A stretch of DNA of 64,000 nucleotides from Methylosinus sp. LW4 (GTDB lineage: Bacteria > Pseudomonadota > Alphaproteobacteria > Rhizobiales > Beijerinckiaceae). The notes under the pieces were generated by a model, which did no database searches, had not been told where the DNA came from, and saw only the letters and a list, made by a program, of their open reading frames with translations. Positions 18,312-26,031 of the stretch are shown here, one piece after another. The stretch covers positions 649,433 to 713,432 of the forward strand of contig NZ_KB900626.1 in NCBI RefSeq assembly GCF_000379125.1, read 5' to 3'. Position numbers and translations under genes: made by a program. Position 1 is the stretch's first letter; the number at the start of each line of letters is the position of its first letter.

Positions 18312-20630
18312 ATGAACCGCAACGATCTGCTGCGCGGCGCGGGAGCGCTCGCGCTGCTTCTGGCCGCATCGCCGATGCGAGCGCAGGAAGAACTGCCCGA
18401 CATCGATATCTCCAGCGCCACTCGTACTTCCGTGAAGCTCCAGGAGGCGCCCGCCGCCGTCGATGTCGCCGTCTCCGACGACGATAAGGAAAAAGGCAAA
18501 GGCACTCTGCTTACCATCGAGCAGCATAATTCGCGGCGCCTCGCGGATGCGCTCACCGAGTCGCCGAGCCTCTTCTTCCGCGGCAGCGCCTTCGGCAATA
18601 CGACTCCGGGCAGCGGCCAGGGCGGCTTCTCCATGCGCGGCATCGCCGGCAATCGCTCGCGCATCATGATCGACGGCCAGACTCTGAACTCCGGCTATTC
18701 GAACGGCGTCAACTGGTCATCGGTCATGATGAGCGACGTCGAGCGCATCGAGGTCGTTCCGGGCGCCTTTTCGGCGCTTTGGGGCGGCGACGCCATGGGC
18801 GGGGTCGTCAATGTCATTTCCAAGCGGCCGACCAAGCGCGAGCTCACCGGCGAGGCCGGCGTGACGGCGGGATCGCCCGTCGCCTATTTCGCCAATGTCG
18901 GCTATCGTGATCGCTTCGACAATGGGCTCGGGATCGCGGTTGCGCTGGGCCATATCGGCAATCACAGCTTCATCGGCGACTTTGTGACGAAGACCGCAGC
19001 GGCCGGCGCCGCGGGGACGCCCGTCGTCGGCGCGATTCCGACGACGGACCAGAATGGCAATCCCTCGATCATCATCGGCGACAAGGGCCGCCGTCCCTGG
19101 GATCAGCAGAACGGCAATCTGCGTCTCTATTACGATTATTCCGCCGACACCAAGCTCTCGGCCGGCGTGAGCTACGACCGCTATCACACCTATTACACGC
19201 ACAATAACGACTATATCGCGGGCCGTGGCGGCTCCTTCCTGAGCGGAGCGGCGAATAATACGGGCGTGCAATTCTCCGTCGCGCCGACCGACTTCGTGAC
19301 CTTGCAGCCGTCCGAGGAAACGAGCCTGCGCGGCTTTGGACGTTTCGAGACGAAGATCGCCGATGGGCTCACGCTCGAAGGAGATGTGGGCTATGCGACG
19401 CTGACGAATTGGTATGTGAATTTCATCAGCGGCAAGTCCTATTACGACGGCGGCGTCGGTCAGATATCGACCTCGCCCAATACGCGCTTCAACTCGAGCA
19501 TGCAGCTCCACGCGCAGCTTCTCGAATACAACGACATCATATTGGGCGGCTCCTTCGAGGAGAGCACGCTCGCCCGGCACAATGACGACACATGGTTCTG
19601 GCGCAATCCCGATTCGCGCGTCGCCACCAGCTATTCCGCCAATGGCGATTCGACGATGACCTCTGTCTATTTCCAGGACAAGGTCTCGCCGCTGAAGGAC
19701 TTCCAGCTCCCTTATGTGCGGGCCTTCGATCTTTATTTCGGCGGGCGCTATGACATGTGGGAGGCGCATGGCGCCAATTTCCAGTCGCCCACGCCCTACC
19801 AGCCGACGCTGCTCGGCTTCTATCGCAGCAATTCGTTGCGTCAGGAGAATAGCTTCAGCCCGAAGTTTTCGGCCGTCTATGAGCCGTTCGAATGGGTGAC
19901 ATTGCACGGCTCGGTCGGCACGGCCTTTCATCCGCCGACGCTCAGCCAGCTCTATTCGACCGCCTTCACGACCAAGACCGGTCCTGTCGGCGTGCGCACC
20001 ACGGAGGCGGATCCCAATCTGAAGTCCGAAAAATTGTTCGGCTGGGAGATCGGCGCCAATTTCCGTCTGCCGACGCGCACGAAGATTCAGGCGACCTATT
20101 TCGAGAATGATCTGCGCGATCTCATCTACCAGCAGGTCATCATTCAAGGAACGGCGAACGACCTCAATCGCAACGTCAATGTCGGCCGCGCCTATGTGCA
20201 TGGCATAGAGGCGACGGTGCGTCAGGAGGTCACCGAAGAGCTCGCGCTGTTCGGCGTGGTGACGCGGCAGGATCCGCGCGTGACCAAGAACGACTCCCAG
20301 ATCGCCATGGTCGGCAAGGTGCTGGGCGACGTGCCCAGCACCAGCTTCGTGTTCGGCGGCGAATGGAAATGGCGCGAATGGGCCGCGTCGGCGGAGGTCA
20401 AATACACGGGCAAGATTTTCGGCAATAGCGACACGCTGAACCAAGGCGTGGCCAATGGGGTATTCGGAACCTACGACCCCTATACGTTGGTGAATGCGAA
20501 GATCAGCTACAAATTCGACGAGAACGTCACTTTCTCCGTCGCAGGAAACAATCTGCTGAATCAGCGCTACTTTCAATATTATCTGCAACCGGGCCTGACG
20601 ATCACATCGTCGCTTTCGGTCCGATATTGA
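18312..20630 (+). CDS. TonB-dependent receptor without STN domain
   Basis: A 772-residue outer-membrane receptor. The signal peptide is MNRNDLLRGAGALALLLAAS (cleavage at MRAQEE), with a TonB-box-like ELPDIDIS right after it (~29-36). The plug is LADALTESPSLFFRGSAFGN, GGFSMRGIAGNRSRIMIDGQ and MSDVERIEVVPGAFSALWGG. The barrel carries typical strands (LHGSVGTAFHPPTLSQLYS, LKSEKLFGWEIGANFRLPT) and ends SSLSVRY rather than in phenylalanine or tryptophan. With no STN domain it should transport only and not signal. It forms a pair with the Cys protein upstream. The barrel resembles the BtuB/CirA/OprC group, which covers cobalamin, catechol and copper receptors; I cannot choose among them. Confidence 0.9.
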   Translation: MNRNDLLRGAGALALLLAASPMRAQEELPDIDISSATRTSVKLQEAPAAVDVAVSDDDKEKGKGTLLTIEQHNSRRLADALTESPSLFFRGSAFGNTTPGSGQGGFSMRGIAGNRSRIMIDGQTLNSGYSNGVNWSSVMMSDVERIEVVPGAFSALWGGDAMGGVVNVISKRPTKRELTGEAGVTAGSPVAYFANVGYRDRFDNGLGIAVALGHIGNHSFIGDFVTKTAAAGAAGTPVVGAIPTTDQNGNPSIIIGDKGRRPWDQQNGNLRLYYDYSADTKLSAGVSYDRYHTYYTHNNDYIAGRGGSFLSGAANNTGVQFSVAPTDFVTLQPSEETSLRGFGRFETKIADGLTLEGDVGYATLTNWYVNFISGKSYYDGGVGQISTSPNTRFNSSMQLHAQLLEYNDIILGGSFEESTLARHNDDTWFWRNPDSRVATSYSANGDSTMTSVYFQDKVSPLKDFQLPYVRAFDLYFGGRYDMWEAHGANFQSPTPYQPTLLGFYRSNSLRQENSFSPKFSAVYEPFEWVTLHGSVGTAFHPPTLSQLYSTAFTTKTGPVGVRTTEADPNLKSEKLFGWEIGANFRLPTRTKIQATYFENDLRDLIYQQVIIQGTANDLNRNVNVGRAYVHGIEATVRQEVTEELALFGVVTRQDPRVTKNDSQIAMVGKVLGDVPSTSFVFGGEWKWREWAASAEVKYTGKIFGNSDTLNQGVANGVFGTYDPYTLVNAKISYKFDENVTFSVAGNNLLNQRYFQYYLQPGLTITSSLSVRY

Positions 20631-20663
20631 CGACGCGGACGGCGCGTCGGCCTACGGCGCGCC

Positions 20664-20682
20664 GTTCGATCGACGATCGAAC
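20664..20682. terminator. Perfect hairpin between convergent genes
   Basis: GTTCGATCG, one base, CGATCGAAC: a 9-bp perfect stem with a 1-nt centre, located 34 bp after the receptor stop and before the convergent yhaN-like gene. There is no T-tract, so it may be only a partial or bidirectional terminator. Confidence 0.45.
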
Positions 20683-20855
20683 GCGCTCCCAGCCCGCTCG
20701 AAAAACAATGGTCCGACTTCATCGACGCTCATCGGGATCCCCGGCGCGCCGTGCAGCGTCACGGGGCGCAATAAAAGTTCTAAATCGACGGCCGGGCTCG
20801 GAATTCCTGCGGGATTTTACATGATCGTCACGACTCTGGATCCCACTCGGGCCCA

Positions 20856-23800
20856 CTACAGCATGACCACATCCGCCGCATCCCGCAGCGTGTCTCTCGC
20901 TATTTCGGCGACATGGCGGTGATGGGTGAAGAGGATCGCCTGGCGCGCGCGGCCGAATTCGGCGAGCAGCCCGAGCGCGCAGGCGACGCGCGCCTCGTCG
21001 AAGCTCGCCAGCAGATCGTCGCCGACGAAGGGCAGGGGCTGCGCGTCGCGCAGCTCGAGCAGGGCGAGGCGCAGCGACAGGAATAATTGGTCGCGCGCGC
21101 CCTCGCTCATTCCGGCGACCGGCACGCGCACGCCGTCCGGGCGCAGCCCGGCCAAGGTCGGCGCGTCGCCCTCGTCATAATCGACGCAGAGCCCCGTGAA
21201 GGCGCCGGCCGTCGCCAGCGCGAACAGAGCGGAGGCGCGCAGGATCAGCGGGTCCTGCACCGCGGCGCGATGGCGCTCTATGGCTCGCGCGGCGAGGCGC
21301 GCGGCGGCGGCGCGCGTGATCCAGCGCTCGGCGACGCCGAGCAGCTCCGCGCCGGCCTCGGCTTTCTCATGCGCTGCGGCCTCGGCGTCCCGTCCCGCCG
21401 CCAGCCGCTCGCGCGCCGTCTCCGCCTCGTGCCGAAGCTTGGCGGCCGCTTCTATATCGGCGAGGAGCTGGCTTTGATCGACGCTCAGGCGCTCGATCTC
21501 CGTCGGCAGCAGATCGGCGTCGAGCCCGTCCTGCTCGGCGCGCAACGCCTCTTCGTCATAGCCGTCGCCGATCTCGACGAGATCACGGCGAATGGATTCG
21601 ATCTCTTTCGCCACGGTCTGCCGCCGGTCGAGACGCGGCAGCGCAGCGGCGAGGGAGGCGGGAGAGTCGAGGCCGAGCGCGAGGCGCGCTCGCTCCAGAA
21701 TCACGTCGATCCTGGCTTTCTGCGTCATCAGCGAGGCGCGCGCGACCTCGCGCTTGTCGATCGCCGCCGTCAGCGCGTCGCGACGGCTTTGCATCATGCG
21801 CGCCGTTTCGAGGCGCGCGATGACGGCGTCGAGAGCCGCCAATGGCGCGTTGCAGTCTATGTCCGGCGCCGTCGCCGCGACCAGGCGAGCGACATCAGCG
21901 GCGAAAGCCGCCATATCCTCCTCCATTCGGGAGATGCGGCGGCTCAATTCCTCGAAATCTTTCTTTTGCACGGGCACGTCGCGCCAGATCGCCAGCGCCG
22001 CCTCCGCCTCGGCGATCGTCGCATCGGCGGCGAGCCCGATCGCGCTCATTCGCGCCGGCCATTGCGCGCGCGCCGTCTCGAGCGTCTCGAGCGCGCGCGT
22101 TTTCGCGGCTTCGCGTCGCTCGACCTCCTCCTGCGCATGCTGCCGGCGAATGGCGCGTTCACGCGCCCCGGTCCAGATTCGTTGCAGGCGAGCGAGTCGG
22201 CTCGACGCATCCTTGTGCAGCAGCTCGATCGGCATGGACGGATCGTCGACGCCGCCGAGGTCCAGGACGAGCCGCGCCAAGGCGCCGCGATGCGCCGCGA
22301 GCTTGCCTTCGAGCGCCGCCGCCTCGCATCCGCGATCCGAGAGACGTCGCCGCCGCTCCGTCAATTCGCCGATTTGCGTCAGCCAATGCGCCATCGCCGC
22401 GGGCGCGCGCGGCGTGACGCCGCTGCGGCTCCACAATTCCATCCAGGCGGCCTGGGCCGCGGCGTTTCGCGCGTCGAGCGCCGCCTGCGCGTCGAGCAGC
22501 TCGGCGCGCTTGCGCTGCTCTTGCGCGAGCCGCTCGCGCGCGGTTTCGAGACGTGAGGCGCGGTCCGCGTCGGAAAGGAGAACATCGGTCACGGCGTCGA
22601 TGTCGCGCGTCTCGGCGCGCAGCCTGCCGAAATTCTCGCGTCGCTCGGATGGCGCGCTGTCGAGAGAGGCTTCGAGCGCCGAGGCGGCTGCGTCGCGGCG
22701 GGCGCGCGCCGCGAGCAGATCGTCGCGCGTCGCCGCTGCGCCAGCGCGCGAATGCCGCTCGATCTCGCTTTCGATCTCGGCGAGCGTCGCGCGCGAGGCC
22801 GCAATGTCGGCGGCCGAGCGCTTCTCTTTCTCGGCGATATCGGCCGCCGTGACGCGCGCCGCCTCTATCGCGGCCTCGTTCGGCAGCGGACGGCGCGCGA
22901 TCTCATCGAGCGCGCTCGCGGGCGGGTCGAGCCGCGCCGCATCCTCCGCGATGCGCGCCTCCTCGAGCGCGTCCTGCGCGCGGTCGCGGCGCAGCCGATC
23001 GGCGTCGCCGGCCACTTCGGCGAAGGCCTCGAAGCGTCGCTGAAACGGCTCTGGATCGGCGACATAGGCTCCGTTCTCCTCGGCGCCTTCCAGATCCCGC
23101 TGCTTCTGTAGCGCCCGCTCCAGCTCGCCCAGTGCATCGGCGCATTTCTCCTCGGCGCGCCGGCGCCCGTCGACGGCCTCGCGCGCGGCGGCCAGGGCCG
23201 GATCGGTCCGCATGCGCGCGAGCAGCTGTTCGAAGGAGGCGAAGCCGAGCCGGCGCGCCGTCTCGGTCAGCGCGTCGCCTGCGATGCGCTGCTCGCCCTG
23301 CCGTTTCGGCAGATCGGCCTGCGCCTTGCGCACGGCGCCGAGCCGCTCGCGCAGCTTCTGCGCTTCGGCGTCCTGCGCCAGCAGCGTCTCGTCGACGGCG
23401 AGGGCGGCGATCGTCGCCCGATCCTCGGCGTCGTCGGCGGCGTAGCCGGCGAGCTTCTCATCGAGCGCCTCGGCGTCCTTCCATGCGGCGCGCCAGCGCG
23501 CCGTCTCCTCGACGGCGACCGGGGGAAGATCGGCGAAATCCGCCAATTCCTCGCTAGAGGCGGCGAGGCGCAACAGCCGCGGCCGGGTGCGCGTTGCGCG
23601 CCGGCGAAGGGCGAGGGCGCGGCCGATCTCCTCATGCGCGCTGCGCAGCGCATCGCATTTGCGCCGCGCCTCCTCGACCGCCTCGTCGGCCGCCTTCAGA
23701 GCGTCGGCGGTGACGATGGCGTCGCGCAGACTTTTCTCCGCCTCGCCGAAGCGAGACTCGGCGATATAGAACTCTTTCGAGGAAGCGCGGCGCGCTCCGA

Positions 23801-24314
23801 ACAGCGCCTCCGCCTCGGCGTCGAGCCGGGCGCGCAGCCGCGACAAGGCCGAGAGCTGCGCGGAGGAGGCGGCGAGCGTCTCCGCCAGACGGCCGCCCGC
23901 CTTCAGCAATTCCTGACCGCCCTCGCGCAGCGCGCGGGCGGTGAGGCCGAATTCGGCGAAGAAGCTCTCGCGGGTCGCGGCGCCCAGCAGCGGCGCCAGC
24001 AGCTCGTCGTCGAGTGGTTTGTCGGCCTCGTCGAGAAGCGTGTTCTTGTCGCCCTTGCGGCGCCGGAAGCTCAGCGCCGCGCCGTCGACGAGGCGCAGAC
24101 GCGCCCCGATCCGCAGCGTCCGGCTCTCATGCAGAAAATCATAGGCGGTTCGCTTGCCGAAGCCGAACAGAAGATCGCCTATGCCGGCGAGCGCCGAGGT
24201 CTTGCCCGCCTCATTGGCGCCGAGCACGATATGCAGCCGCGCGTCGGGCCGGAAGGTCAGCGCGCGGTCGGTGAAGGCGCCATAGCGCTCGAAACGCAGC
24301 TCCTCGATCCTCAC
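20856..24314 (-). CDS. YhaN-type AAA ATPase (SMC/Rad50-like, DNA processing)
   Basis: A 1152-residue SMC-like ATPase. The N-terminus IEELRFERYGAFTDRALTF and LGANEAGKTSALAGIGDLLF (Walker A ~35-43) with TAYDFLHESRTLRIGARLRL fit the YhaN (AAA_27) family better than SbcC. The middle ~850 residues are alanine/glutamate/arginine-rich coiled coil with no obvious CxxC zinc hook. The C-terminus has the ABC signature MSEGARDQLFLSLRLALLEL and Walker B FVGDDLLASFDEARV, then LFTHHRHVAEIA. The GTG at 24314 overlaps the stop of the nuclease gene (GTGA), so the two are translationally coupled. It likely acts with that nuclease on DNA ends. The long open extension upstream of 24314 is a shadow of the partner gene. 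Confidence 0.9.
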   Translation of the reverse strand: MRIEELRFERYGAFTDRALTFRPDARLHIVLGANEAGKTSALAGIGDLLFGFGKRTAYDFLHESRTLRIGARLRLVDGAALSFRRRKGDKNTLLDEADKPLDDELLAPLLGAATRESFFAEFGLTARALREGGQELLKAGGRLAETLAASSAQLSALSRLRARLDAEAEALFGARRASSKEFYIAESRFGEAEKSLRDAIVTADALKAADEAVEEARRKCDALRSAHEEIGRALALRRRATRTRPRLLRLAASSEELADFADLPPVAVEETARWRAAWKDAEALDEKLAGYAADDAEDRATIAALAVDETLLAQDAEAQKLRERLGAVRKAQADLPKRQGEQRIAGDALTETARRLGFASFEQLLARMRTDPALAAAREAVDGRRRAEEKCADALGELERALQKQRDLEGAEENGAYVADPEPFQRRFEAFAEVAGDADRLRRDRAQDALEEARIAEDAARLDPPASALDEIARRPLPNEAAIEAARVTAADIAEKEKRSAADIAASRATLAEIESEIERHSRAGAAATRDDLLAARARRDAAASALEASLDSAPSERRENFGRLRAETRDIDAVTDVLLSDADRASRLETARERLAQEQRKRAELLDAQAALDARNAAAQAAWMELWSRSGVTPRAPAAMAHWLTQIGELTERRRRLSDRGCEAAALEGKLAAHRGALARLVLDLGGVDDPSMPIELLHKDASSRLARLQRIWTGARERAIRRQHAQEEVERREAAKTRALETLETARAQWPARMSAIGLAADATIAEAEAALAIWRDVPVQKKDFEELSRRISRMEEDMAAFAADVARLVAATAPDIDCNAPLAALDAVIARLETARMMQSRRDALTAAIDKREVARASLMTQKARIDVILERARLALGLDSPASLAAALPRLDRRQTVAKEIESIRRDLVEIGDGYDEEALRAEQDGLDADLLPTEIERLSVDQSQLLADIEAAAKLRHEAETARERLAAGRDAEAAAHEKAEAGAELLGVAERWITRAAAARLAARAIERHRAAVQDPLILRASALFALATAGAFTGLCVDYDEGDAPTLAGLRPDGVRVPVAGMSEGARDQLFLSLRLALLELRDAQPLPFVGDDLLASFDEARVACALGLLAEFGRARQAILFTHHRHVAEIARDTLRDAADVVML

Positions 24315-25555
24315 GCGGCGTCCTCCTGCTCGAGCGCGCCCAGCAGAAGATCGCGGGCGGTCTCGGCGAGCTGCGCCAGCGCGGCCGGATCGGCCGGAAA
24401 TTCGGCGCGCAGGCCGCGCGGCAGCTTGTCGCCTACGAGCTCGGCCAGCTCGGCGAGCGTCGCTTCGAAGCCAGGGTCGGCGGCGGCCTCGCGCAGCAGC
24501 GTCTCTATGTCGAGCGCGTCCGGCGCGGCGGGCGCTCGTGCGCGGGCCGGCGGGCGCGTCGCGATCTCCAGCTTTTCGACCCAGCAATCCTCGGCGAGGC
24601 GGAAGCCGAGCGCGCGCGCTTCCTGCTCCAGCGTCTCGCGCCCCGCGACGAGGCGCTCGTGCAGCGGAGTCGCGCCGACGAGGCGGACGCGGGCGGCGAG
24701 CGGCCGCGCCTCGGCCTGCGCATGAATTGCGCCGAGCCGCGCCTCTATGCGGGCGAGCGCCGCGGCCTCGTCGGCGCAATCGTCGATCTCGACGCTCTCA
24801 TGCGCCCAGCGGGCGGCGTCGAGCGAGACCGGCGTCGCCTCGACGATGCGTCCGTCGTCGACCGTGATCCGCATCGCGCCCTTCGCGCCGGTCTCCTTGA
24901 CGCTCCGCCCCTGAATATTGCCGGGATAGACGATCCATGGATCGCGCGCGACGATCTCCGCCGCATGGACATGGCCGAGCGCCCAATAATCATAGCCGAA
25001 GCGCGCGAGATCCTCGACCGTGCAGGGCGCATAGGCAGCGTGGCCGCGCGAGCCGTCGAGCGCCGTATGCAGAACGCCGATGTTGAGCCAGCCCTCGCGC
25101 CGCTCGGGATAGCTCGCGACGAAGGCGCCGTCGACGAGACGCGTGCCGAAGCTGCGGCCATGCAGAGCGACGCGCCGCTGCTCGACCAGCAGCGTCTCCG
25201 CGCGCGCCGAGGAGAAGATTCGCACGCTCGGCGGATAGGGCAGGGACTTCGACATGAGGCTGTCGGCGTCGTGATTGCCCTTGACGATGAAGGTCGGAAT
25301 TCCCTTGCGGTCGAGCCGGCCGAGCGCGCGCGCGAAGAAGAGGCCGGTGGTCACATCCTTCCAATCGCCGTCGAAAATATCTCCCGAGATCACGACGAAA
25401 GCGGCGTCGGCCGAGATCGCCTCGTCGATCAGCGCCTCGACGGCGCGCCGCCCGGCCTGGGCGAAGCGCGCCGCGACGGCCGGGTCCTTGACGCCGAGAC
25501 CGGCGAGCGGGCTGTCGATATGGAGGTCGGCCGCATGAAGAAAACAGAACCGCAT
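24311..25555 (-). CDS. YhaO/SbcD-type metallophosphoesterase (DNA nuclease)
   Basis: A 414-residue calcineurin-like phosphoesterase. Metal ligands are visible in FLHAADLHIDSPLAGL (DxH), VVISGDIFDGDW (GD), FIVKGNHDADS (GNHD), IGVLHTALDG (H) and YWALGHVHAAEI (GHxH). The C-terminal ~130 residues (ARVRLVGATPLHERLVAGRE onward) would bind the ATPase partner. The pair YhaO-YhaN is the Mre11-Rad50-like organisation of this family. The ATG at 25555 gives the exact family N-terminus. It is a housekeeping-looking gene pair embedded in a receptor island, with the yhaN-like gene directly downstream. Confidence 0.9.
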   Translation of the reverse strand: MRFCFLHAADLHIDSPLAGLGVKDPAVAARFAQAGRRAVEALIDEAISADAAFVVISGDIFDGDWKDVTTGLFFARALGRLDRKGIPTFIVKGNHDADSLMSKSLPYPPSVRIFSSARAETLLVEQRRVALHGRSFGTRLVDGAFVASYPERREGWLNIGVLHTALDGSRGHAAYAPCTVEDLARFGYDYWALGHVHAAEIVARDPWIVYPGNIQGRSVKETGAKGAMRITVDDGRIVEATPVSLDAARWAHESVEIDDCADEAAALARIEARLGAIHAQAEARPLAARVRLVGATPLHERLVAGRETLEQEARALGFRLAEDCWVEKLEIATRPPARARAPAAPDALDIETLLREAAADPGFEATLAELAELVGDKLPRGLRAEFPADPAALAQLAETARDLLLGALEQEDAA

Positions 25556-26031
25556 GAGGGACAGATCTCAGATTTGGGAGCCGGGCCGAACGAAGCATGC
25601 CTTTGTGGCGCAGACGAATCCGCCGCGCCGCATCATCGTAACCGATCCGCTCGATTGCGTCACACCGGGCGCGGCTCGGGCAAGCAGAGCGGCGCGCGGC
25701 GGGAATGTCTGTCGTTCACAACCGGTGCACGGCCGGCCGTCCGTATTCTGTCGAGAACGTCCCCGTCCGGTCGCTCGACCACGCCGGCAAGCTCGTGTTG
25801 GGCGGCCTGCGCAGCGTGCGCGCGCGTGGGAAGAGAGCCGCTCGACCCTTTCGCCTTTCGTGCGAGAAGGCAGCCCTCGTGTCAGCGACGGTCGAACGGG
25901 GCGCCCGCCGTTCGTCGGTTCGCGTCCTGCTTCAATTGTCGGCGTCGACTTCATCCGAGCCGGCTGCGATGCGTCTCCTTCTCCTGCTTGCGAGAGTAGG
26001 AGACGCCACATCTATCCACTGGACGGCCCCG
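25556..26031. other. Gap between receptor 2 and the YhaO-type nuclease gene
   Basis: About 475 bp. The right end carries a terminator-like hairpin (25971-26006) for receptor gene 2. The rest should contain the promoter of the yhaO-like gene, but I recognise no motif and no gene. Confidence 0.5.
25971..26006 (-). terminator. Terminator-like hairpin downstream of receptor gene 2
   Basis: GCGTCTCCT (25971-25979) pairs perfectly with AGGAGACGC (25998-26006), with an 18-nt interior that can pair further (TCTC with GAGA). It lies 26 bp after the stop of the receptor gene on the minus strand. No clear T-tract follows. Confidence 0.5.

Noticed and set aside
18717..20588. 623-codon minus-strand open frame opposite the receptor at 18312
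   Set aside because: Antisense shadow with low-complexity composition and no family resemblance.
24315..24779. Upstream extension of the yhaN-like gene
   Set aside because: It overlaps the 3' end of the yhaO-like gene in another frame; family homology starts at the GTG 24314 that overlaps the nuclease stop.
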